NCBI GenBank assembly: GCA_023397655.1
Contig: JAEWTW010000031.1
Span: forward strand, 1 to 64,000
DNA: 64,000 nucleotides
Reading direction: 5' to 3'
Source of the DNA: Bacillota bacterium
GTDB lineage: Bacteria; Bacillota; Clostridia; Christensenellales; SZUA-584
Below, piece after piece: positions 41,905 through 50,711 of this stretch. Under the pieces are notes generated by a model. That model saw only the letters and a program-made list of their open reading frames with translations. It had not been told where the DNA came from and did no database searches. Within the stretch, counting starts at the first letter, position 1. The number at the start of each line of letters is the position of its first letter. A program made the translations under genes and the position numbers.

Positions 41905-42102
41905 TGGTTGCCTCGATTTTTAACTAGAATTCTTTTTTAACACGCGCATCCGGTGAATTATTAACGGTTGCCTATACAGATGTAACTTGCTATACTGAAT
42001 TTATATCAGTTTATTATCCTTGCATAAAATATATATCGCCCAATATATAAATACAATTGCCTTCATTGCTCAAAAATAATAGTATCTTGCTGCAAGGGTT
42101 CT

Positions 42103-42981
42103 ATGATGAAACACTTATTAGAGAAGTATAACTGTGATCTTGAGAAGGACTCTATATGGCTTCACGCAAACGCCAGCATGACTGCGAAGTCAACTTTTTT
42201 CTATGTTCAGGAGGCTGGCTATTTCATCTGCCATCCTGACTATTACACCGAAAGGGAAAACTTAAGTTCTTATCTCATCCTCTATACGATATCGGGTTCA
42301 GGGTTATTGAAGTATGACGGTAAGACATATACGATATCCCCGGGCCAGGCTTTTTTTATCGATTGCATGAAGTATAATTACTATAAAACGACTTCTGATG
42401 AACACTGGAAAACTTGCTGGGTGCATTTTAAAGGCGCAAATTCAGACAATTATTATGCCTTGTTTGAAAAAAACTGTCCCCCTGTTGTGAATATTACGGA
42501 TAGGGACAGCTTTATTAACACAGTATTTAAGATTATCAATTTTCATCAAAGAGTCGCTCAAAAAGCTGAGCTAAACTGTTCCATGCTTATTGTCTCATTG
42601 CTGACGGATATATTTGAGAGTTCTTCGTCCTCGTTGGCGCCAATGTCAACCATTCCAGATTATCTGAGAAACATCTCCACATATATAGAAAAAAACTATT
42701 TAGATAACTTCTCACTTGAAAATTTAGCCGATATGTTTTCGATAAGCAAATATCACCTTTCCAGAGAGTACACAAAATATTTCGGCACTTCGATTAACGA
42801 ATATCGTATTCAGCTCAGAATTGAATTGGCTAAAAAAATGCTGACCTGTTCATCCATGTCGATTAATAAAATATCAGAAATGGTCGGGATCGATAATGTC
42901 AGCCATTTCATTAATCTGTTTAAGAAAAGGGTGCATGTCACGCCCTTAACCTACAGGAAAAGGTGGCAGCATCTGGAGTAG
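42103..42981 (+). CDS. AraC-family transcriptional regulator
   Basis: 292 residues. An N-terminal cupin-like sensor (LILYTISGSGLLKYDGKTYTISPGQAFFI, residues about 60-90) is followed by two helix-turn-helices (FSLENLADMFSISKYHLSREYTKYFGTSINEY; MSINKISEMVGIDNVSHFINLFKKRVHVTPLTYR, in parts). Divergent from the fucose/arabinose-isomerase-like gene by 198 bases, so it likely activates that operon in response to a sugar. Strongly AT-biased relative to its neighbours. The spacers 41905-42102 and 42982-43232 contain no further gene; no clear terminator was found. Confidence 0.9.
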   Translation: MMKHLLEKYNCDLEKDSIWLHANASMTAKSTFFYVQEAGYFICHPDYYTERENLSSYLILYTISGSGLLKYDGKTYTISPGQAFFIDCMKYNYYKTTSDEHWKTCWVHFKGANSDNYYALFEKNCPPVVNITDRDSFINTVFKIINFHQRVAQKAELNCSMLIVSLLTDIFESSSSSLAPMSTIPDYLRNISTYIEKNYLDNFSLENLADMFSISKYHLSREYTKYFGTSINEYRIQLRIELAKKMLTCSSMSINKISEMVGIDNVSHFINLFKKRVHVTPLTYRKRWQHLE

Positions 42982-43232
42982 GCATTAAGCAACGCGGGTA
43001 AAAGTGTCAGTCAGTTTTGCCGCCATATGCTAACATTCGAAAACATTTAACCGCCTTGAATATACGGTTTCAATGTTCTGTCTCAAATCTTCATCCTTAA
43101 AAAATAAAAAGGCTTATATGCAGTATACATGGAACAACCGTTTACGGTATACGCATATTAATATCCAACTGAAATATTGTATATTTTGTTAATTGCTTTA
43201 ATATTAACGATTATGTGCTCGTTGTCTACATT

Positions 43233-44234
43233 TTATCCGCGAAAAAAAGCCTCGTTCACCGCCATCAAGTTTTCCACCGGAGTGAATTTGGGCACTTCGC
43301 AACCCGCGCTGATGATGAGCTGCTCTTTGCCCACGCTCAGACATTGGGTCACAGCCTCACAAACATCTACAGGCGTTCCTCGTAACAGAACAGAGACGGG
43401 GTCAAAGTTGCCGCAGACAAACTGATTGGTGCCAACGGACTCGATAGCCTGTGCGAGATCAACAACATGATCAATATCGATAATGTCAGCGCCCGTCTCC
43501 GAAAAAAAAGGCAATAAAGCGGTAGTATTGCCGCAAATATGGAGCTTCACGCGTGCACCCAACCTGTGAATACCTGCAATCAGCTTCTGTTCCGCAGGCA
43601 GAACATATTGACAAAATAACTCAGGTCCAACCAGTGAAGCCACAGCGTCTCCAATACCTATAAACTGTGCACCAGCCGAAACCTGGGCGTCTGCAAAGCA
43701 CAGCGCCTGTTCCAGACATATTTCAACCAACTCACCGACAAACTCAGGCTCATCAAAAATATCGCACATCAGATTGCTGATGCCCCGCAGGTCGTTCGCC
43801 TCGGCAAAAGCCCCTTCCACCCATCCCATAATGGGATATTCGTCGCCGCACATCTGTTTGTATCGCTCAATTGCTGCGATGCGATCCGCCATACGGGTTT
43901 CTTTACACGGGTCTTTTACACTAAGCTTTTTGATGTCTCCATAGTTTTGTATGAGATGCTCTTGACACGACGGTACATCGTCTTCATTGATGACAACGTT
44001 CGCGCCAAACCCGGCTGTCTCGCGGAACGGATCGGAAATAGCGCTCACCATATCGATGCCAAAGTCACGGCAGCACTTAATGTTGGCATCTACCAGATAG
44101 CGATGGTCTGTACAATACACACCGTACGGCACGCCGGCATGCTTTGCCGCAAACTGCATGACGATGTTAAGATTCGGCGTTCGATCCACCGGCTTGCCTT
44201 CAAGGTAATTATTCAACCGTTCTGTCGCATTCAA
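43233..44234 (-). CDS. MtaA/MtbA-like corrinoid methyltransferase-superfamily protein
   Basis: 333 residues from TTG at 44234 overlapping the upstream stop. This is the only paralogue with a full zinc site: HICGN (about 243-247) and a late ISAGCEVP (about 316-323), matching His-x-Cys...Cys of methylcobamide:coenzyme-M methyltransferases. It also has NFDPVSVLLRGTPVDV. The family transfers methyl groups between a cobamide and a thiol. The natural acceptor or donor is unknown here, and no corrinoid protein gene is near. Cotranslated with the next two UroD-like genes, then the second sugar transporter. Confidence 0.82.
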   Translation of the reverse strand: MNATERLNNYLEGKPVDRTPNLNIVMQFAAKHAGVPYGVYCTDHRYLVDANIKCCRDFGIDMVSAISDPFRETAGFGANVVINEDDVPSCQEHLIQNYGDIKKLSVKDPCKETRMADRIAAIERYKQMCGDEYPIMGWVEGAFAEANDLRGISNLMCDIFDEPEFVGELVEICLEQALCFADAQVSAGAQFIGIGDAVASLVGPELFCQYVLPAEQKLIAGIHRLGARVKLHICGNTTALLPFFSETGADIIDIDHVVDLAQAIESVGTNQFVCGNFDPVSVLLRGTPVDVCEAVTQCLSVGKEQLIISAGCEVPKFTPVENLMAVNEAFFRG

Positions 44235-45379
44235 AAGCGTATCTCCCGCTCTCCGATGGGATATTGGCCGTATTTCAGTGCTGCGTCCACCATCGCAAGC
44301 ACATTCTCCGGCGGAACGTCAGCTTGGATGTTATGGCCGCCCGATACTATATAGCCGCCGCCCTTGGCAAGCGCACTCATCTTGCGTTTCACATCCTCAT
44401 CGACTTCGGCAGGCGTCCCGTGCGGCAGCGTTGACTGGTTGCGCAGGTTCGAATAGAACACCAGTCTGTCGCCGAACTCCTCTTTGATTCTCCTGGAATC
44501 GGCCATATCGACGGCGTCTCCCTGCAGCGGATGCACCACGTCGATGCCCATATCGGCAAAATCGCCCAGCGCCCACGCCACCGAGCCGCAGGAATGCAGC
44601 GCGATTTTAACATCCGCTTTGGACTTGATATGCCTAGTCAGCTCTTTATACCGGGGCACAAATATTTCCCTGAACAGGCGCGGGTTGATCATCGGCCCGT
44701 TCTGTGTCCCCCAGTCGTCGCCGATCCATACCATTTCGATATATTCGCCCACCTCGTAGAGATACGCATCAAAGAACTCAAACTCCCATTCCATCAGGCG
44801 GTCCACAAGCGTAACGATCACTTCCTGCTCGGAAAGCAGTTTTTCCATGTACTCCTGAAAGCCCACAAACTCGCCGCTCAGGTAAAACAGCGAACCGCAG
44901 CTCCCGCCGATCAGTGCGTAATCGGTGGAATGGTAGAGCTGTTTTGCCCTGTCCTTCAAGCCCACGAAACGGGCGGCGTCGCGGGGATCGGGCATGTTGA
45001 AATTCTTCACTGCTTCGAGACCACAACCCGCCAGCGGAAACGCGAACGATTCGTCGTAAAGCCCCACCGTTTTGCGGCGTACGCCCCATTCGTCCAGCCA
45101 TGAACCGTCAGCCTCGCGCTTGAACTCATATGTGGAGGAAGCGTTCGCGAAAATATAGTGTGTGTCGGCGTGCAGGCGGTCTTTGACCTCCTGTTTCACG
45201 ACGGCCAGATGCTGGATGTTGTCGTACAGCGTGATATCGTCGGTCATACCCAGATGGGCAAGCAAGCGCCTGTATGCCCTTTCATGGATACCGTTGTGCA
45301 CGTCGGAGCCGAGGTCGATCGGGACTCTATCTCCTTCTTTGTGGCTCAGCGCACACCGGAATCTTTCTCTCGACGTCAT
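44231..45379 (-). CDS. Uroporphyrinogen decarboxylase-superfamily protein, HSCG class
   Basis: 382 residues from the ATG at 45379 (GGAGGA upstream; the earlier in-frame ATG overlaps that ribosome site). N-terminal TSRERFRCALSHKEGDRVPIDLGSD. Site motifs IALHSCGSVAWAL and late IVSGGHNIQADVPPENVLA, which has His where the MtaA-type gene has Cys. No haem-pathway UroD signature. Its stop overlaps the start of the MtaA-like gene by 4 bases, so the two are translated together. Confidence 0.85.
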   Translation of the reverse strand: MTSRERFRCALSHKEGDRVPIDLGSDVHNGIHERAYRRLLAHLGMTDDITLYDNIQHLAVVKQEVKDRLHADTHYIFANASSTYEFKREADGSWLDEWGVRRKTVGLYDESFAFPLAGCGLEAVKNFNMPDPRDAARFVGLKDRAKQLYHSTDYALIGGSCGSLFYLSGEFVGFQEYMEKLLSEQEVIVTLVDRLMEWEFEFFDAYLYEVGEYIEMVWIGDDWGTQNGPMINPRLFREIFVPRYKELTRHIKSKADVKIALHSCGSVAWALGDFADMGIDVVHPLQGDAVDMADSRRIKEEFGDRLVFYSNLRNQSTLPHGTPAEVDEDVKRKMSALAKGGGYIVSGGHNIQADVPPENVLAMVDAALKYGQYPIGEREIRF

Positions 45380-45410
45380 ATCATCTTCCTCCATTCGTCA
45401 ATGTATGGTG

Positions 45411-46664
45411 TTATCCCCGGTTAAAATCCCGGACGGCTTTGAACAGTGCAATCACATTTTCGGGCGGAACCTTGGCCTGGATGTTGTGAACGGCACTGAA
45501 CACAAACCCTCCCTGCTCGCCGAATATCCGGCAGCACTCTAAAGCCTCTTTGTAAACGTCCTCCGCTGTGCCGAACGGAAGTGTTTTTTGCGTGTCGACG
45601 CCGCCACCCCAGAAAACGATATGGTCGCCGTACTTCTTCTTGATGGTCTTTTTGTCCATCCCCGCCGCGGTCCACTGAACAGGGTTGAGTACGTCAAACC
45701 CCGCATCAATCAGCTCAGGGATAAAAGTTTCGATCGCACCGCAGCTGTGCTTGAACACCTTCCAGCTTGTGTGGGTATGAATCCAGTCGTTTACAGCTGT
45801 GTAGTAGGGCTTATACAGGTTCCGGAACGTGTCGATGGAACAAAAAGCGCCGATCTGCGTACCAAAATCCGTACCGCAGGTATATAGTACGTCCGCAGCG
45901 TCGCCCACCACAGCGGCGATCTTCTTCAGATTTGCCAGCACAAACTCCAGCTGTACATCGAATATTGCCCGTACAAAATCTGGATCGCTCGCCACCAGCA
46001 TATACCAGTCGGAAATTCCCCGAATGCCCTTGGGATTTTTCATCCCCACCGCGGGAATCATCGCGATGTCGCCGAATGCCGCGCCGCCGAAAGAACCCGC
46101 CACGCCTTTGCCCGTCCGCCCTACCTCCGCAGCCCGATTCGCCAGCGCATTCAGCGTCATATCGTCAATCGGTCCAAACTCCTCGATGTTGTCTTCCAGA
46201 CGCAGGTTTTCCTCATCATATGGTTTTTGCCTGTCCATCGCGTCGAAGAACCGTCCGGAGGCAGGCATATGCAGCGATGGTTCCACCGACATATCGCCCT
46301 GAGGATAAAGGAACACGTCGCCCTTGTCGCTCATCGTATAGTTAAAATCACCGGGGACGAATACACGCTGTCCCCACGGCGTCATCCACTCCTTGAAGTC
46401 GCGCAGCCTCGCGCCTGGCATTGTGCGCTCATCCCACAGCGGCAAAACATCGACGCCCAGCGCGTCAGAGAGCTCCTCATCTATCTCTCCCAGCATCTGA
46501 TACGGCTCGATTACCTTAACCGGCTTTTCCTGAAGCCCCAGCATCGCCCGAACCGCCGCCACCGTTTCACAGTGCATCCCCGTCACCGCCGTACCGCCGA
46601 CATCAACAGGTATCGGGCCACTTTGGTGCCCAAGCGCCTTTTTCAGCTTTTCCTTTGAGTTCAT
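45411..46664 (-). CDS. Uroporphyrinogen decarboxylase-superfamily protein, HSCG class, long form
   Basis: 417 residues; the second of two close ATGs (46664) is better spaced from AGGGG. Central part includes FGGAAFGDIAMIPAVGMKNPKG and FGTQIGAFCSIDTFRNLY. Site motifs: FKHSCGAIETF (about 300-310) and VFSAVHNIQAKVPPENVIA, again with His. It is about 50 residues longer than most paralogues, the extra being a mid-domain insertion around 100-170. Lies 19 bases after the second sugar ATPase gene, so transport and these enzymes are transcribed as a unit. Confidence 0.83.
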   Translation of the reverse strand: MNSKEKLKKALGHQSGPIPVDVGGTAVTGMHCETVAAVRAMLGLQEKPVKVIEPYQMLGEIDEELSDALGVDVLPLWDERTMPGARLRDFKEWMTPWGQRVFVPGDFNYTMSDKGDVFLYPQGDMSVEPSLHMPASGRFFDAMDRQKPYDEENLRLEDNIEEFGPIDDMTLNALANRAAEVGRTGKGVAGSFGGAAFGDIAMIPAVGMKNPKGIRGISDWYMLVASDPDFVRAIFDVQLEFVLANLKKIAAVVGDAADVLYTCGTDFGTQIGAFCSIDTFRNLYKPYYTAVNDWIHTHTSWKVFKHSCGAIETFIPELIDAGFDVLNPVQWTAAGMDKKTIKKKYGDHIVFWGGGVDTQKTLPFGTAEDVYKEALECCRIFGEQGGFVFSAVHNIQAKVPPENVIALFKAVRDFNRG

Positions 46665-46683
46665 TATCATACCCCTGCTGCCT

Positions 46684-48213
46684 TTACTCTAATCCGACGA
46701 CCAAACGGTTCACCTGGAGTTCGTCGATTTCATCTCTTTTCAAATCCGCTACGGCATTTCCCTTTGCCAGCACCACAAACCTGTCACACAAATTCATAAG
46801 CTCTTCCCATTCGGAGGATATCAGCAAAACGGACATACCTTCATAGGCTAGGTTTTCTATGAGCTTATAGATTTCGTATTTGGCGCCCACGTCGATGCCC
46901 CGGGTCGGCTCGTCGAGGAACAGCACCTTGGGCTGCGACATGAGCCATTTGCCGAGTACCACCTTCTGCTGATTGCCGCCGCTGAGTGTCATCAAGTTGG
47001 TGCGAATGCTGTTAGCTTTGATGGACAGTGAATCCTTGTATTGCTGCGCCTGACTGCGCTCGTCCGATTTGTTGATGACGCCGCCTTTGCTGACCATTTT
47101 CAGATTGGGAAGCGTAATATTCTCTTTTACGTCCATCAGTCCTACAAAACCGTTGATCTTTCTGTCCTCTGTGAGCAGACCCAGCCCGTATTTTTTAGCA
47201 TCCAGAGGGCTGCTGATGGTCACCTTTTTACCGTCAATAAACACCTCGCCCGCGCAGGCTTTGTTTTTATAGCCGAATATACTGGTCACCAGCTCGCTTC
47301 GGCCGGAACCGACCAGCCCTATCAGTCCCAATATCTCGCCCTTTTTGATACTGAAATTTATGTTGTTCAGTATGTTGGCCCCCGGCACATATGGGTGCCG
47401 AACGCAATAGTTTTTGATCTCAAAAACCTTTTCGGATTCGTAGATGTTTGACTTGGAGCGTTTGAATTCCGTATACTGCTGGCCGATCATCATATTGATG
47501 ATCTTGTTGGGATTCACGTCCTTTTTATCTATGACGCCCTGCACCTTGCCGTCGCGCATTACCATAATGTGATCCGACAGCGCGAACACCTCGTCCAGCT
47601 TATGAGAGATATATATACACGAAACCCCAGTGCTTTTCAGTTTTTCGATCGAAGCAAAGAGATATTTGACTTCCGTTTCGGTCAGTGTCGATGTGGGTTC
47701 GTCCAGAACCAGTATGCTGGGTTTTTGCGCCATCGCCTTAGCAATGCAGAGCATCTGTTGCTGGCTGGTGCTCAAGGTTCTCACCATGGCCTTCGGATTG
47801 AGTTCAAGCCCCACCTGTTCCAGCAGATCGCCCGCCTGCCGATACATTTTTTTGGAGTCAACAATGCCGGTTTTTTTCTTGGGGAGATTCCCCATGAATA
47901 TATTTTCCGCAATGGACATATCCAGCATCAGCGATATCTCCTGATAGATCATCGCAATTCCGGCGTTCTCTGCGTCCGCCGGCGTTGAAAATTTGACCTC
48001 TTTACCGCAGATTAAGATTTTCCCAGTATAGCTGCCCGTCTGATACGCGCCGCTCAGCACTTTCATCAGCGTGGATTTTCCGGCGCCATTGCTGCCTATG
48101 ATGGAGAAAACTTCTCCGGCGCTGACCGAGAAACTGACGTTGTCGAGCGCCAGCACGCCGGGGAACTGCTTGGTGATATTCTGCATATCCAGAACACAGC
48201 TCATAGAGTTCAT
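46684..48213 (-). CDS. Second sugar ABC transporter ATPase, two domains
   Basis: 509 residues. First domain: Walker A GSNGAGKST (about 40-48), LSTSQQQMLCIAKAM signature region, VLDEPTSTL. Second: LVGSGRSE, LSGGNQQKVVLGKWL, FLDEPTRGIDVG. RbsA-type layout. Its relative at 34899-36398 belongs to the rhamnose region; both are clearly separate paralogues. Gene order here is permease, binding protein, hairpin, ATPase, then UroD-like genes. Confidence 0.93.
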   Translation of the reverse strand: MNSMSCVLDMQNITKQFPGVLALDNVSFSVSAGEVFSIIGSNGAGKSTLMKVLSGAYQTGSYTGKILICGKEVKFSTPADAENAGIAMIYQEISLMLDMSIAENIFMGNLPKKKTGIVDSKKMYRQAGDLLEQVGLELNPKAMVRTLSTSQQQMLCIAKAMAQKPSILVLDEPTSTLTETEVKYLFASIEKLKSTGVSCIYISHKLDEVFALSDHIMVMRDGKVQGVIDKKDVNPNKIINMMIGQQYTEFKRSKSNIYESEKVFEIKNYCVRHPYVPGANILNNINFSIKKGEILGLIGLVGSGRSELVTSIFGYKNKACAGEVFIDGKKVTISSPLDAKKYGLGLLTEDRKINGFVGLMDVKENITLPNLKMVSKGGVINKSDERSQAQQYKDSLSIKANSIRTNLMTLSGGNQQKVVLGKWLMSQPKVLFLDEPTRGIDVGAKYEIYKLIENLAYEGMSVLLISSEWEELMNLCDRFVVLAKGNAVADLKRDEIDELQVNRLVVGLE

Positions 48214-48247
48214 AGATGGCTCTTCCTCTATATCAGATTTGTTATGA

Positions 48248-48270
48248 GAGGGGGCATGTTATGCCCCCTC
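48248..48270 (-). terminator. Intercistronic hairpin between binding-protein and ATPase genes
   Basis: A perfect 10-bp stem GAGGGGGCAT/ATGCCCCCTC with loop GTT, no T-run. It takes the same place as the hairpin at 36451-36481 in the other transporter, directly after the binding-protein gene. Confidence 0.75.
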
Positions 48271-48299
48271 ATCAGCAATATTTTCCAGAACACAGCGCC

Positions 48300-49355
48300 T
48301 TACGGCATCACGAAAAGTTCATCTGCGTAAGTCTCGGCATTGTCCTTCGTAATCATGACCACGCCCGAGTCAATCACAGTGGATTCCATCTCGTCCAGAC
48401 GGCCTACCGCTGCGAGGAACGCCATTTTGGTGGAATAGTAGCCCCACTTGTAGCAATTCTGCGCCATCGAGGCATATTCCGTGCCATTCTTGATAGCCGT
48501 TAGCGTTAGCTCAGAGTCGTCCATGCCGATGATGCACACGTCTCGGCTCACTTCGGCAGCCGACTGTGCAGCGCTCGCGCCACCCTCACCGGTGAAGCTC
48601 AGAATGACATTGATTTCAGGATATGCTGCCAGCATCGCGCTGGATACATCCAACGCCTTATTAGCGTCTCCAAGCGTTTCGCGCACGTCCACGATGCCAC
48701 CAGTCAAACCTTTTTCATTTATGTAATCTTCCACGGCCTGTTTCTGGATCAGCTGGTTAGCGGTGTCGAGGTTGGACATCAGAATGCCCACATGCACTTC
48801 GTTACCCACTTTCTTGGAAGCCTCTTCGATCATCTTGGTGCCTGTAGCGTAGTTGTCGGTACCCACAAAGCCCACTCTTAAGTTTTCGGACACTTCGCAC
48901 GCGGCAGCCGCCACGGGAATACCCTCGTCTACGCATCTCTGGAGAATCGGCGCCCATGCGCTTTCGGACAATGGTACAGTACCGATTGCGTCAACACCGT
49001 CAGCGATGACAGCTTCCATCGCCTCAATCATTTTCTCGCTTGTATGATCGTCGGCACCTGTCCAGTAAGCCTTAAATCCATACTCTTTCGCACAATCTTC
49101 CATACCCTGTTTTGCATATGCATAGAATTCGTGCGCAATCAGCGGAGACACCCAAGCCACTGTTATGTCCGAATAATCCTCTTCTCCTTCCGCAGCGGGA
49201 GCACTGGCTTCTTCAGCGGGTTCGTTGGCTTGCTGTGCAGGTTCTTCAGCAGGGGCCTGAGAAGGTTCTTCCGCTGTAGGCGCCGTTGGCTGACAAGCGC
49301 CCAACAAAGAAACCAGCATAGCCAAAACCAAGGTGACAATGATCGCTTTTTTCAT
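48300..49355 (-). CDS. Second sugar-binding lipoprotein
   Basis: 351 residues. Signal peptide with lipobox LGAC near residue 21, then a Glu/Ala/Pro-rich linker (about 25-60). Binding fold: ITVAWVSPLIAHEFYAYAKQG, DAIGTVPLSESAWAP, VGFVGTDNYATGTK. Ribosome site AAGGAAGG. Substrate unknown; a hexose or deoxysugar is inferred from the transporter class and neighbourhood. Cotranscribed with the permease gene upstream. Confidence 0.92.
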   Translation of the reverse strand: MKKAIIVTLVLAMLVSLLGACQPTAPTAEEPSQAPAEEPAQQANEPAEEASAPAAEGEEDYSDITVAWVSPLIAHEFYAYAKQGMEDCAKEYGFKAYWTGADDHTSEKMIEAMEAVIADGVDAIGTVPLSESAWAPILQRCVDEGIPVAAAACEVSENLRVGFVGTDNYATGTKMIEEASKKVGNEVHVGILMSNLDTANQLIQKQAVEDYINEKGLTGGIVDVRETLGDANKALDVSSAMLAAYPEINVILSFTGEGGASAAQSAAEVSRDVCIIGMDDSELTLTAIKNGTEYASMAQNCYKWGYYSTKMAFLAAVGRLDEMESTVIDSGVVMITKDNAETYADELFVMP

Positions 49356-49418
49356 TTTTCTACCTTCCTTATTTCATATTTCCAAGCTACTGCCTGAAAA
49401 TTGTTAAGACACAACCGT

Positions 49419-50402
49419 TTAGCTTTTCGCCTGCTTGCGGCGCTGATACTGGTCCACACCCACTGTAACAATCAAGATGATGCCAATGACGACGTTCTGC
49501 CAGTAAGCAGACAATCTGGCAGACACGATGCCCGCTTTAAGGAATGTCATGAAAAGTGCGCCAAAGAAGCTGCCCACGGCGCTGCCCACGCCGCCGAACA
49601 GGCTGGTGCCGCCGATGATCGTTGCGGCTATGACGTCCATTTCATAGCTGGTACCCGTCGTCACCTGTGCAGACGTGATGCGTGATGTAATAAATATGCC
49701 TGCGATAGCCGAGCACAGCCCGGAAATCATATATACGCTCATACTGATTCTGTCTACCATGATACCCGACAGGCGCGCCGTTTCCGGATTGCCGCCGATC
49801 GCATAGATGGAACGCCCATATGTGGTTTTCCTCAGTATGTATTCGACCACTATTGTGGCCACGATCAAAAAATACACAGATATATTCACTTCATAAACGT
49901 TCAGTATCGAAATTTGGTTGAACGCGTCGGGCAGCGGATAGACCGGCTTGCCTTCCGTGATCACGTTGATAAAACCGCGTGCAATGAACAGCATACCCAG
50001 CGTAACGATCATCGCGGGGATTCTCAGCTTTACGACGCAGAAGCCGTTGAAATAGCCGATTGCCATACCGACCAACAGCCCAAGCAGAATGCTCAGCACC
50101 ACCGGTATGCCCTGTACCAGCGCCAGCGCTGTAACAAGAGAGCTCAAGCCTAGCACTGAGCCGACCGAGAGGTCAAGCCCGCCCGCGATAAACACCAGCG
50201 TCATGCCCATGCACATGATACCGTAATATGACGCGGAACGCAGGTTGTTAAATATATTGGAGGCGGAAAGAAAGCTTGGACTGATCAGTCCAACGGCGAT
50301 ACAGAGAATGATGAAGTAAAAAATGATGATATAACCCCGGCTCGCATGCAGCAACTTCGAACAATAGCTGAGAAAAACGCCCTTTTCTTTCTGACTGTTC
50401 AA
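49419..50402 (-). CDS. Second sugar ABC transporter permease
   Basis: 327 residues from TTG at 50402 (AGGAG upstream), about eight to ten membrane segments. Motifs GGLDLSVGSVLGLSSLVTAL, AIGGNPETARLSGI and ATIIGGTSLFGGVGSAVGSFFGA are the RbsC-type pattern. First gene of the second transporter operon; a promoter and palindromic operator lie just upstream. Confidence 0.93.
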   Translation of the reverse strand: MNSQKEKGVFLSYCSKLLHASRGYIIIFYFIILCIAVGLISPSFLSASNIFNNLRSASYYGIMCMGMTLVFIAGGLDLSVGSVLGLSSLVTALALVQGIPVVLSILLGLLVGMAIGYFNGFCVVKLRIPAMIVTLGMLFIARGFINVITEGKPVYPLPDAFNQISILNVYEVNISVYFLIVATIVVEYILRKTTYGRSIYAIGGNPETARLSGIMVDRISMSVYMISGLCSAIAGIFITSRITSAQVTTGTSYEMDVIAATIIGGTSLFGGVGSAVGSFFGALFMTFLKAGIVSARLSAYWQNVVIGIILIVTVGVDQYQRRKQAKS

Positions 50403-50468
50403 CTTCTTATTCTCCTGTCGTTCTGATTATTTTGTAATAGGATGTCAAAATTTTTATATGTTTCGTGC

Positions 50469-50478
50469 TCGTGCACGA
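50469..50478. promoter_or_regulatory. Palindrome TCGTGCACGA, probable LacI-type operator
   Basis: A perfect 10-bp palindrome lying about 15 bases downstream of the predicted -10 box of the permease operon, where a repressor would block transcription. The regulator gene at 50712 is the nearest candidate. Confidence 0.5.
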
Positions 50479-50492
50479 CATTTGATATTGCT

Positions 50493-50521
50493 ATGGTATC
50501 ACTCCGTTACCTGTGTGTCAA
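50493..50521 (-). promoter_or_regulatory. Promoter of the second sugar transporter operon
   Basis: TTGACA (complement of 50516-50521), 17-base spacer, TACCAT (complement of 50493-50498). The rest of the 309-base gap (50522-50711) holds no gene. Confidence 0.6.
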
Positions 50522-50711
50522 TTCTTTTTTTGCATTCCACTGCTATTTTATGAAGGGATAATTGGATACTAGATTGGCAGTTTCCATATATCGGGGAAAT
50601 TAAAACTATTAGTGTGCTGCTTCATGTTTATAAAAATATTGTCTTCATAATATTCCAAATGCATATTACCATTCTGCTGGGCAATCAAATAATCTTCTTA
50701 CCCGCTATAGC

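Noticed and set aside
27751..46664. UroD-like genes as haem-biosynthesis hemE
   Set aside because: The N-terminal RQAGRYLPEY-type signature is absent in all eight, they are multi-copy, and no other haem genes are nearby.
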